From Actinomycetota bacterium (GTDB lineage Bacteria; Actinomycetota; Actinomycetes; Nanopelagicales; Nanopelagicaceae): a stretch of DNA of 32,427 nt. Where the stretch lies: the NCBI GenBank assembly GCA_009698845.1, contig WLPI01000008.1, positions 1-32,427 of the forward strand, in the 5' to 3' direction. A model generated the notes under the pieces. That model was given only the letters and a program-made list of their open reading frames with translations. It did no database searches and had not been told where the DNA came from. Position 1 is the stretch's first letter; every line of letters begins with the position of its first letter. Of this stretch, positions 1 through 8,646 are shown piece by piece. The position numbers and the translations under genes were made by a program.

Positions 1-5
1 AGTGA

Positions 6-2306
6 TTGCATTTGCCACAGAAGATGCCAATGAAGGCAGATTGGCATTTAAGGAGAAGAGAAAGCCAAACTTCAAGAGGAAATAATTTGAAACTTATTTC
101 TCCGCACTCGAATCACTGGCTTGAAATTGATGCTGAATCAGGATTATTGATTCAGATTGGGAAAACTAATTCTGGGGCGGAACCAGTAAAGAGCGTTTCA
201 ACAAAGATCCGCTTGGTCGTTGGCGGACAGGAAAGACGTGCGGCAACTGGTGGGCTTGAATACTTTGACACGCAGATTCTTTCGAAGGTTGCAATGGTTT
301 CTGAACCAGTATCAGTTTTACACCAGAGCTGGTCTGGATTTAAAGTGCCAGTTGATATTCAAGGTGTCAAGGGATTCTTACTCTATAAATTCAATAATTC
401 AGGCCCAGCAATTTCAATGGCTCTAGAATTACTTCAAGCGAATGTAGTTGTACGAGATACTTTCGCAGAGCTCATATTTGAATTAGAAGATGGCACCTGG
501 AAAGTTAACTTACCGGGAAATGGTCTGCGTGCAGATGTAGAACTTGGCTCACTTACTGAAGAGGTTGGCGTCTCACCACTGGGTGGCCTACGAGGTTCGG
601 CAGCGCTGATTCACATTTCGTCCGTTGCGCAGTCGCTGATTCTCTGGCCAGATAATCAGATAGAAATTCCCGAGCTACTTTTTTCTTCTCAAGGCAAGAA
701 CACTGCCGCACTAAGCATCAGGAGCAAATTTGGTTCTGATCTCTCTTTGGTAGACACGATAGAGATTCCATTACTCAGCTTAGATACAACTTTCCATCGC
801 TTTGCAGAATTCTCAGATGTTTTCGCCACGTGGTTACAGAGCTGGGGGATATCTTCACCGGCAAACCCTCCAGAGTGGGTGGGCGAGGCGATGATATTTG
901 AAGCGCAGATTGGATTTTCAGTCTTCTCAGAGGTCAATCAGTACTCGCCGTATCCCCAGGTGCGCAACCTCATTGACGATCTAGATCGCATTTCACAGTT
1001 GGGCTTCTCATGTATTCAACTGATGCCTAAGCAACCGTATCCAAGTTACAACGTTCATGACTATGCAGATATCGGTATCTCTTATGGCGATGTCGTGGAG
1101 ATCAAAGAGCTAATCCAGAAGGCCCATGCAAAGGGAATCAAAGTTATTTTCGATGTCTTACTTCATGGAGTCCTTGATAAAGAAATTATAAAAATTGCTG
1201 CAGATGCGGTGCGTAGTGGCCCGTACATGGCTCGTTTGAAAGGTGCAACCTCCGACAGTTTCAGCTCGGATGTTAAAGATTGGACCAATTACGAAATTGC
1301 CTGGTCGCGACATATTCTAGATTTCGAACCCTATTGGTATGAGGGAAGTCCAGCTAAAACTGCGCTGGAGTCAGAGCACCCCGATTGGTTCTACCGTGAT
1401 TCAAGCAATGAAATCATTGGGGTGTATACAAAAGCATTTGATGCTCGTAATCCCGAATGGCAAAAGTATTTCACCGACTCAATGTTTCATTTGCTCACAG
1501 AGTTAGATATTGATGGATTCCGCTTTGATGCGCCAACGTATAACGATTTTTACAACTGGGCGCCGTGGGCACGAGCTAGAGCTAGCGCTTCGGCGTTAGC
1601 GTGTACTGAGTTATTCGAGAAGATGCGACCAATTTTTAAAGGGCGAAAGAGAGATTTTCTCTTTTACACCGAACCTTCTGGGCTCTGCCTTCGAAAATCT
1701 ATGGACCTTAATTACAATTATGATGAACAATGGCTAGTAACTTCACTCGGTTCACCCGATAGTCAAAAGAATTGGGGAATTCGCTCAGCAAAAGATTTAG
1801 CTCGATGGGTAAAAGATCGCGATTCGTTATTGCCCGCAGGTTCAATGACGGCGCATCACATAGATTCCCACGATACTTTTTGGTGGCCAAGTTGGGGTAA
1901 GAAATGGCGTCGCGAGCAGTTTGATATCCAAACGGTTCAATTACTGACGTTGATCTTCGCGACATTGCCTGGTCCATTTATGATGTTTATTGGCGGCGAA
2001 AAAGGCATTGAAGAGTTGCTTCCACATCTTGCAAGACTTAAGCACGAGAGAGTGTGGAACGAAGGTATCGCGAATTGGTGGTGTGACGAGAAGACACCTG
2101 CTGATCTATTTGGGTTGACTCGCACACTTGGCAAAGAATCTCTGACTGTACTTGTCAATATGGGCTCCACCGAAATTACAGTAAAGCCCGACTTCAATAC
2201 TGAAAAGATTTCCACCTTATTTACTGTTGGTGAAAGTACTCAGCTTGGCAAAGATATATCGGTACCTGGACGTTCCGGGATAGTGTTTTCACATGGAGGC
2301 GAGTGA
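6..2306 (+). CDS. GH13-family alpha-amylase-like glycosidase with N-terminal beta domain
   Basis: ORF with GH13-like motifs: IKVIFDVLLHG (region I), DIDGFRFDAPTY (nucleophile Asp), FLFYTEPSG (acid Glu), HHIDSHDTFWW (region IV). TGA at 3-5 precedes the frame; start could be TTG at 6 or ATG at 24/30. Confidence 0.85.
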   Translation: MHLPQKMPMKADWHLRRRESQTSRGNNLKLISPHSNHWLEIDAESGLLIQIGKTNSGAEPVKSVSTKIRLVVGGQERRAATGGLEYFDTQILSKVAMVSEPVSVLHQSWSGFKVPVDIQGVKGFLLYKFNNSGPAISMALELLQANVVVRDTFAELIFELEDGTWKVNLPGNGLRADVELGSLTEEVGVSPLGGLRGSAALIHISSVAQSLILWPDNQIEIPELLFSSQGKNTAALSIRSKFGSDLSLVDTIEIPLLSLDTTFHRFAEFSDVFATWLQSWGISSPANPPEWVGEAMIFEAQIGFSVFSEVNQYSPYPQVRNLIDDLDRISQLGFSCIQLMPKQPYPSYNVHDYADIGISYGDVVEIKELIQKAHAKGIKVIFDVLLHGVLDKEIIKIAADAVRSGPYMARLKGATSDSFSSDVKDWTNYEIAWSRHILDFEPYWYEGSPAKTALESEHPDWFYRDSSNEIIGVYTKAFDARNPEWQKYFTDSMFHLLTELDIDGFRFDAPTYNDFYNWAPWARARASASALACTELFEKMRPIFKGRKRDFLFYTEPSGLCLRKSMDLNYNYDEQWLVTSLGSPDSQKNWGIRSAKDLARWVKDRDSLLPAGSMTAHHIDSHDTFWWPSWGKKWRREQFDIQTVQLLTLIFATLPGPFMMFIGGEKGIEELLPHLARLKHERVWNEGIANWWCDEKTPADLFGLTRTLGKESLTVLVNMGSTEITVKPDFNTEKISTLFTVGESTQLGKDISVPGRSGIVFSHGGE

Positions 2307-2309
2307 TAA

Positions 2310-3029
2310 ATGAAGGTAGTAGTGGTAACAGGAGCCCTTGGGGGAATAGGTTTAGAAACCTCGAAGCTATTTAAAGAACGTGGCTATACAGTCATTGGAA
2401 CAGACTTTGCGGACTCCACAGATTCAACTTTTGAGAAATTCTTTCAGGGCAGCATCACTGACGAGACGATGTGGAAAGAGATTCAGGGTTACATTTCACA
2501 GAAGCACGGTCATCTCGATGTATTAGTAAATATTGCAGGTCGTAACTATCTCGATCAGATAGAGAATGCAAAGTTAGCCGAATGGCGAGATATGTTTGAG
2601 GTCAACGTTATTGGCATGGTTACCTCCATTAAGTACGTGTCATCGCTACTTAAGAAATCCAAGCAGGGCGCAATTGTAAATATGAGTTCAATATCTGCCC
2701 AGATTGGTTCAGATGGGTATGCCGCTTACTGCGCAACAAAAGGTGCCGTCGATTCACTGACAAAGTCGCTAGCACTAGAGCTTGCACCTGAAGTTCGCGT
2801 CAATGCTATTGCGCCAGGCTGGATAGAAACACCTTTCACTTTAGATGGTTTGCAGAAATCAAGTGATCCAGTTGCCTATCGCAAGCAGGTTGAATCCATG
2901 CATGCGCTAAACCGTGTTGGTCTTCCGGCAGAGATTGCCAAATCTATCTTCTGGATTTCAAGTGAAGAGTCTTCATTCATGACGGGTTCAGTAGTTGTAG
3001 TAGACGGTGGATACATCGTTAAGAATTAG
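2310..3029 (+). CDS. SDR-family NAD(P)-dependent oxidoreductase
   Basis: TGALGGIG cofactor motif, NIAG, YCATKGAVDSLTKSLALE (YxxxK), C-terminal FMTGSVVVVDGGY. Confidence 0.93.
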   Translation: MKVVVVTGALGGIGLETSKLFKERGYTVIGTDFADSTDSTFEKFFQGSITDETMWKEIQGYISQKHGHLDVLVNIAGRNYLDQIENAKLAEWRDMFEVNVIGMVTSIKYVSSLLKKSKQGAIVNMSSISAQIGSDGYAAYCATKGAVDSLTKSLALELAPEVRVNAIAPGWIETPFTLDGLQKSSDPVAYRKQVESMHALNRVGLPAEIAKSIFWISSEESSFMTGSVVVVDGGYIVKN

Positions 3030-3057
3030 GTCTTAACGAGAGAAAGCAGGTCAGAAA

Positions 3058-4275
3058 ATGGGTCGATCTACAGTAAGGGTTTATCAGGAACGCTGGTTTC
3101 CTTTTGGAAATCTTCCCGCTGCCCTAAATGAGTTTGAAGCAAAGACAGGAATCGCCACTGAGCTTGTGTGGGATTTCGTCGGTGTCGGCACGCTTGAACA
3201 CATGTTTGATCAGATGACCGAGTCTTTTCATTCGCCAGACCCAGCATTTGATTTGATCTGCAATGACGAAGTGATTTTGCAGCAGATGGGCGATCTGAAC
3301 TTAGTAGAGGATTTAGCTCCACGAATGCGTGCGCATAATCTGAATCTAGATGATGTTACCCAAGCGACTCGTCAGGCAGCGATGCAGGGAGAAAAAGTTC
3401 TGGGATTGCCGTGCGTCAACGTAAGTGGATCACTTCTCTATCGCAGAGATCTCTTTGAAAAATATGGATTACAGATTCCGCAAACGTGGGAAGAGTTGAA
3501 GTCAGTTGCCGCTGAACTACAAAGTGCAGTGCGCGCAGATGGACAATCTGATTTTTACGGATTTGAAACTCGCGGAGCAGCAGGCGGTGGCCATTCGGTC
3601 TGGACCATCGGATCATTTCTGGGTTCATTTGGAGCACGATGGATTGATGCAGATGGAAAAGCTTGCTCCCCAGATGAACGACATTTTGCTGCGCTAAATA
3701 CCTATCTAGATATTTTGAATACAGTCTCACCACCAGAACAAGGAATGATGAGTTTTCCAGAGATTCGCCGAGATTTCGCCGCCGGACGAGCAGGAATAAT
3801 TATGGATGTCGGTATGGAATATGCGCATGTATTAGGCACAAATCCAGAACTAGCAGAACGCAGCGGCGTAGCACTTGTTCCTGCTGGCCCTGCAGGTCGC
3901 GCACCAAATCTCTACAGCCCTCTTTGGTCGATACCTTCAACTTCACATCTGAAAGATGAAGCATTTGAATTAGCAATGTTCTTAACATCCAAGGCGCAAT
4001 TACTAGAAGATGGCCTCAAGAGCAACGCTCTGGAGACTTCTTCACTTGAAGTGCTCGGCTCTGCGCAGTTCGATAAACATTTTCGATCTGATGTCCTGGA
4101 AGTGGCGCGCATTAACGCAACAATTGCTCAAGAAGAGCGTCCGATTTCCCGCGCTGGTCTGAAGGCCTGCGAAATAGTAGGCAACACCGTAAACGCTGCA
4201 GTAGAAAAAAGAGTAAGTACCAGTGAAGCGCTCAACGGCATCTACGAAGAGTTAACGCAGCTGCTCAAGAAATAG
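3058..4275 (+). CDS. Extracellular solute-binding-protein family 1 homologue lacking a signal peptide
   Basis: Sugar SBP-like motifs (YRRDLFEKYGLQIPQTWEELKSVAAEL; FAAGRAGIIMDVG). Protein starts at the first beta strand; in-frame TAA at 3034-3036 rules out an upstream signal sequence. Confidence 0.85.
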   Translation: MGRSTVRVYQERWFPFGNLPAALNEFEAKTGIATELVWDFVGVGTLEHMFDQMTESFHSPDPAFDLICNDEVILQQMGDLNLVEDLAPRMRAHNLNLDDVTQATRQAAMQGEKVLGLPCVNVSGSLLYRRDLFEKYGLQIPQTWEELKSVAAELQSAVRADGQSDFYGFETRGAAGGGHSVWTIGSFLGSFGARWIDADGKACSPDERHFAALNTYLDILNTVSPPEQGMMSFPEIRRDFAAGRAGIIMDVGMEYAHVLGTNPELAERSGVALVPAGPAGRAPNLYSPLWSIPSTSHLKDEAFELAMFLTSKAQLLEDGLKSNALETSSLEVLGSAQFDKHFRSDVLEVARINATIAQEERPISRAGLKACEIVGNTVNAAVEKRVSTSEALNGIYEELTQLLKK

Positions 4276-4283
4276 AGTACGTG

Positions 4284-4874
4284 TTACGGTTTTGGCGAGT
4301 ATCCAAGTATTTTGATCTCACCTTGTGGTGTCGCTCGAACGAGTGCGCCTTCACCAGAATCGAGTGAGACTCCAGCCACTGCTTGAAAGTTTACAAAGTG
4401 GCCGACGAAGATGAGCAGACCACGAGTATTTCGGTGGTCCACGATTCGCTTTTTGATGTTGCCAGTTTGTGGGAGATTAACTAAATCTGTTTCCTCAAAG
4501 AGTGAGTCAAGATTCTTATTCAGGCGCACCTTACCGATGTTCAGAAGTTGGGCAGTCTCTTTAGCTCTGCACCATCTACTCGATTCAAGTCGCAGGATCT
4601 TGACCTCTCTACGCTCTAGCCCTTGGCCAATTTCTCGTGCATCCTGACGTCCTTCATCAGAGAGATTTCGTTGTGTAGAGCAATCACCGAGGCGAAAGTT
4701 TTCAGGATCACCAACACCAGGTGCAAGTGCATGTCGCATAAGAAGTACATAGCCTTTGGGATTTGTACCTTGGATTTGATCCCAGATTGCTAACTCGCGC
4801 GCGTGCGCACTGGGGGGAGTAAAGGTGGCGCCCAGAAGGGTTGCGACCAGCAGTGCAATCTTTACTCTAATCAT
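4284..4874 (-). CDS. Exported histidine phosphatase family (phosphoglycerate mutase-like) protein
   Basis: Signal-like N terminus, YVLLMRHALAPG (RHA), SSRWCRAKETAQLL, IFVGHFVNFQ. Confidence 0.85.
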   Translation of the reverse strand: MIRVKIALLVATLLGATFTPPSAHARELAIWDQIQGTNPKGYVLLMRHALAPGVGDPENFRLGDCSTQRNLSDEGRQDAREIGQGLERREVKILRLESSRWCRAKETAQLLNIGKVRLNKNLDSLFEETDLVNLPQTGNIKKRIVDHRNTRGLLIFVGHFVNFQAVAGVSLDSGEGALVRATPQGEIKILGYSPKP

Positions 4875-5992
4875 GAGTTAGATACCGTAATCAACTTTCC
4901 TGAGTCCGTCGTTGCAATCAAGGAACCGTTACTTAACATCTCGAGATCGCGTATGCGATCTCCCACATCTACTTGCACGCTATCTGTCACTGTAAATTTC
5001 TCACTGATTTTCATGAATACAAGAACCTCTTCGCGCAAAGTACCCAACACAAGTGCCCGGCCCCAGTTGCCCCAACCTTGCGCTGGCAATTGCACTAGTT
5101 CTGTCGGTGCAATAGATGGAACCCAATACGTAATTGGTTCAATGTAACCAACGTGAGTACCGGTCTTACTTGGTCGCACATAATCTCCAGATCCATAGGG
5201 CTGTCCGTAAGAAACAAATGGCCAGCCGTAGTCGCCACCTTCTTCAATCACATTGATTTCATCCCCACCTCGTGGTCCATGTTCTGCCGCCATCAAAGTC
5301 TTTTTATCAAACAAGTCCATGCCTTGTGGGTTGCGATGTCCCTGCGAAACTTTTACCGCCGATTTCGCACTTAACTTAAAGATTGACCCTAAATCACCAC
5401 GTTTATCTCGATTATCTATCTCGCTATATCCCAAGTCACCGATAGAGACATAGACAGAGTTCTTATCAATTACCGCAAAGCGCCCGGCGGTATGTTGCAC
5501 AGCAGAGATAGGGACACAGGGTTGTGAGACAAACCAATTAGCCACAAACTTAACTTTTGCTTTTTTGCGATCATAAGCTAACTCATCTACCGCTATCTCA
5601 ACACAGGATCCTGATGCACCTAAGCGGGGATAAGAGATCAATAATTTTGCTGACCCAACGCCTTCAGATAAGACGGCGATGTCGTTAATTGCAAAGCGCG
5701 AATCATTCTCTCGTCGATTTGCTGGGATAAAGGTCCCTAAGCTTCGAAGCGCACTCTTTGCCTTGTTCCAGGTCAGAATCTCGCCACCACTTTTTCCACC
5801 ACCAAGCAAAATGGTGTCATCTTTCATCACTGCAAGTGCCGGACCTCGAGTATTGCCACCTTGTGTAACTGCTTTTGCAATGGATGCCGAAGCGAAAGTG
5901 AGCGAGACAGAGCTATCCTTAAAGTCAGCAGCGCTACTTGCAGGTGCGCTTGTAAATACAAGTGCACATACGATGAGAATTCTTATAACCAC
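4871..5992 (-). CDS. PQQ-dependent soluble sugar (aldose) dehydrogenase-like protein, exported
   Basis: HRNPQGMDLF..AAEHGPRGGDEINVIEEGGDYGWPFVSYGQPYG signature; signal peptide; 4-bp ATGA overlap with the phosphatase gene. Confidence 0.88.
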   Translation of the reverse strand: MVIRILIVCALVFTSAPASSAADFKDSSVSLTFASASIAKAVTQGGNTRGPALAVMKDDTILLGGGKSGGEILTWNKAKSALRSLGTFIPANRRENDSRFAINDIAVLSEGVGSAKLLISYPRLGASGSCVEIAVDELAYDRKKAKVKFVANWFVSQPCVPISAVQHTAGRFAVIDKNSVYVSIGDLGYSEIDNRDKRGDLGSIFKLSAKSAVKVSQGHRNPQGMDLFDKKTLMAAEHGPRGGDEINVIEEGGDYGWPFVSYGQPYGSGDYVRPSKTGTHVGYIEPITYWVPSIAPTELVQLPAQGWGNWGRALVLGTLREEVLVFMKISEKFTVTDSVQVDVGDRIRDLEMLSNGSLIATTDSGKLITVSNS

Positions 5993-6089
5993 ACTAAAAC
6001 TCTATTCTGATCGAAAGTACGGCTATTGCGACAAATGCACCTTTGCGCAAAACCTTTAAATTGGATAGGTATAGCGATTCACAGGACTT

Positions 6090-6599
6090 TCACAAACTGG
6101 AGTCGGATGAAGCGCCGTTCTTCCACTTTCGTCCCTTTTGTGAAGGATCTTTCTTGGTAGCAAAAGAGAAGAATGCAAGACCAGTTACTACCGCACCGGC
6201 ACCAAGTCCGTAGGCAATCACATCGTCTGCGCGATCAGTATCAACAAAAACACCAACAAATATCACCGCAACGATTGCAACGATGACACCGATGAGCTTT
6301 GACTTCAAATCATCGAGATCATGCACTTCCAACCAAGGCGGAACTTCTAGATCATCGTCAATAAAGAGTTCATAGAGGCCATAGCCAATAACTAGAAGTA
6401 CCGTTCCGAGCAGAATGCCATCGACGGCAGTCAAAATTTCCACGGTTGTTAACTTCAATTTGGTTCCATTGAGCACCACATCGATAACAACTCGAACCAT
6501 GTCTATAGACCCTTGGAACATCAAGAGCAACGCACCCAAGATCGATGCGATTGCAGGAATAAGGACGGCGTAACGCGTGGCGGCCAAGATGCGATTCAT
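6090..6599 (-). CDS. YqhA/UPF0114-like membrane protein
   Basis: Hydrophobic segments and characteristic VDGILLGTVLLVIGYGLYELFI and ELEVPPWLEVHDLDDLKSKL-like region (observed DDDLEVPPWLEVHDLDDLKSKLIG). Confidence 0.82.
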   Translation of the reverse strand: MNRILAATRYAVLIPAIASILGALLLMFQGSIDMVRVVIDVVLNGTKLKLTTVEILTAVDGILLGTVLLVIGYGLYELFIDDDLEVPPWLEVHDLDDLKSKLIGVIVAIVAVIFVGVFVDTDRADDVIAYGLGAGAVVTGLAFFSFATKKDPSQKGRKWKNGASSDSSL

Positions 6600-6629
6600 G
6601 GATTAAGGATAGTAGAGAAGACCTGATTT

Positions 6630-6908
6630 TCAGCGGCGCCGGAAAGCTTTTCTGGCAAAGAACTGCAGTCGAACGATGAACTTTGAGGTGAAGGAGACCT
6701 TTGTGCCATCGCTGACGATTGTCTTCTCGATGAATGGCTCTGAATATTTAATCACCTTCTGGAAGTTCTCCATGCTCAGCTCATCTTTAAGAGATTCAGA
6801 TTTTGTATATGAATTGAATTCACTGATCTCGGCACCACCGCAAAATGAGCAGGTGCGACTTTCCGATGGAAGCCGCTGCTGGCATTGAGGGTTCAGGCAA
6901 AGGGCCAC
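6630..6908 (-). CDS. Small zinc-ribbon protein
   Basis: CLNPQCQQRLPSESRTCSFCGGAE: CxxxxC..CxxC at N terminus; GTG start. Confidence 0.65.
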   Translation of the reverse strand: MALCLNPQCQQRLPSESRTCSFCGGAEISEFNSYTKSESLKDELSMENFQKVIKYSEPFIEKTIVSDGTKVSFTSKFIVRLQFFARKAFRRR

Positions 6909-6982
6909 AATCGATTCCTATCCGTGCTTAGTTTGCACTTGAAGACCGGCCAAGAATATCAATCTCTAGAAAAGCCCACCAT

Positions 6983-7027
6983 GATTCTAAACTCAGATTC
7001 GTTGTGAATTTTAAGTGAGTTAGAATC
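6983..7027. promoter_or_regulatory. Inverted repeat in divergent intergenic region, arms carry TAGAAT in both directions
   Basis: GATTCTAAACTCA (6983-6995) vs TGAGTTAGAATC (7016-7027), one-base bulge. Confidence 0.5.
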
Positions 7028-7041
7028 TCGCTCAAGAGAGT

Positions 7042-7407
7042 ATGCGAACTGGGGCACTGATGAGTCAAGTCGTTATTATCTACGATGGACAATGCGAGTT
7101 TTGCAAGAATGCATTGTCATGGGTCGAAAAGAAAGTTGCAGTTAACGCTCTTGATTTCCACACCGCTGACCTATCTATCTATAACTTGACTCAAGAGCAG
7201 TGCTCGCAAGAAGTCTTTGTCATCGATCAACAGAACACCTTAGGTGGGGCAGCAGCGGTCGCCTTCTTGCTTAAAGCACGGGGCAACAGAGTAAGCAGTG
7301 CATTCATTACTGCCTTAGGGCCAATTTCCCGATTCGGGTACCGGTGGGTGGCAAACAATCGCAACTCCGTGCCAGTAAAGATTCTCTCTCGACTACTTTC
7401 GCAATAG
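7042..7407 (+). CDS. Thiol-disulfide oxidoreductase, DCC family (YuxK-like)
   Basis: IIYDGQCEFCKNALSWV motif (DGxCxxC). Alternative start ATG at 7060. Confidence 0.85.
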   Translation: MRTGALMSQVVIIYDGQCEFCKNALSWVEKKVAVNALDFHTADLSIYNLTQEQCSQEVFVIDQQNTLGGAAAVAFLLKARGNRVSSAFITALGPISRFGYRWVANNRNSVPVKILSRLLSQ

Positions 7408-7447
7408 ATCAAAGGTTTTGAACAACCCCGGCAACACACCTGGTACC

Positions 7448-7482
7448 TAATAATTGCCAAAGCTACTTGTGGGCAGTTATTA
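7448..7482. repeat. Stem-loop upstream of secreted putative metallopeptidase gene
   Basis: TAATAATTGCC (7448-7458) / GGCAGTTATTA (7472-7482), 11 pairs with one G-U, 13-nt loop. Confidence 0.5.
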
Positions 7483-7502
7483 AGCGGGTCTAATCTGCAG
7501 GG

Positions 7503-8576
7503 GTGCACCTACCGCTGCGATCAGTAACCATTTCACTGACTCTGCTTGCCCTTGTATCAATTGGCCTGGGCAACACAGCCAACGCCGCAACTCCTAAACC
7601 GGGAGCCACATGCCCCAATGCAGGAAGCTCAGTAATTGAGAACGGTAAGAAATTTACATGTGTTAAATCTGGCAAGAAGCAGATATGGAGTAAGGGCGTA
7701 GCTGTTAACAAACCCGCCACCACGCAGAGTGATCCTTTTGCAATCTATGGAAAAGATGCAGCTCGCTTCAAAGCGGTCGACGAATACGGCGCAAAACTTG
7801 TCAGCACAAGAATCAAAAGTGCACCTTCCCTTAACGTCATTCTGCAATCACCCAGCGATAAAGCGGTCATTCGCATGACCGAAAATGCTCAATATGCCTT
7901 TACTCTCTATGAGCAACTGATGCCATTAGGTTTTGTTCCCAAATGGATTGTCGGTGAAGATGAAGCTTGGATAAAGGACCAGTTGAAAGAAGTTTCCCCA
8001 TGTATGTCTTGGCTTTCTCCTAATCAAGGCGGAGCTAGCTGTCGCATAACAGCAGTCTGGCGCGGAATCAAAATTCGTGATGATGCGGCAATGCGCACCA
8101 CCATGTTGGTGCAAGGTGGCCATGAGCTCTTCCACCTCTACCAACAAGAACTCCAAAAAGAACACTTCGCGAAAATTCCTGACTGGTTTAGAGAGGGTTC
8201 TGCAAGCGTTGGTATGGGAATAGTTCTTACACACTTTGAAGATCGAAAGTCTTTTGCCAATTACGGAGCCGCGCAAAAAGCAGAGTTAAGCGCCAGAGAT
8301 AAGACACAGTGCAAGGCTGCTCTCGACAAATGGGAGAAGAATCTTGCCGCCGAAGGTTTTGGATCCAACAACGGCTGCGAATATGGCCTTGGGCTATTGA
8401 TGAATGAGTATTTGGTCATGAAAGGCCACACCCTCAATGACGTGCTGGAAGTAATCAGATTAATCGGTAATGGCAGTGACTTCCCGACTGCTTTTCAGCA
8501 GATCTATAAGATATCGACTGCAGATTTCTTCACACAGCTACGTACCTACCTCAAGACACTCACTTATGGCTGGTAG
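7503..8576 (+). CDS. Secreted HExxH putative metallopeptidase with N-terminal two-Cys module
   Basis: Signal peptide; HELFH at 8121-8135 followed by WFREGSAS (candidate third ligand Glu at 8193-8195); GTG start. Confidence 0.72.
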   Translation: MHLPLRSVTISLTLLALVSIGLGNTANAATPKPGATCPNAGSSVIENGKKFTCVKSGKKQIWSKGVAVNKPATTQSDPFAIYGKDAARFKAVDEYGAKLVSTRIKSAPSLNVILQSPSDKAVIRMTENAQYAFTLYEQLMPLGFVPKWIVGEDEAWIKDQLKEVSPCMSWLSPNQGGASCRITAVWRGIKIRDDAAMRTTMLVQGGHELFHLYQQELQKEHFAKIPDWFREGSASVGMGIVLTHFEDRKSFANYGAAQKAELSARDKTQCKAALDKWEKNLAAEGFGSNNGCEYGLGLLMNEYLVMKGHTLNDVLEVIRLIGNGSDFPTAFQQIYKISTADFFTQLRTYLKTLTYGW

Positions 8577-8646
8577 TGCGCTCACTCTATTTGCTTAGTT
8601 CATGGGGCCAAAGAGAGATTTCTGCCCCATTGCTACGATTCTGCCC

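Noticed and set aside
4275-4284. Very short gap between convergent genes as a possible assembly junction
   Set aside because: Both proteins end naturally; such spacing is normal in compact genomes.
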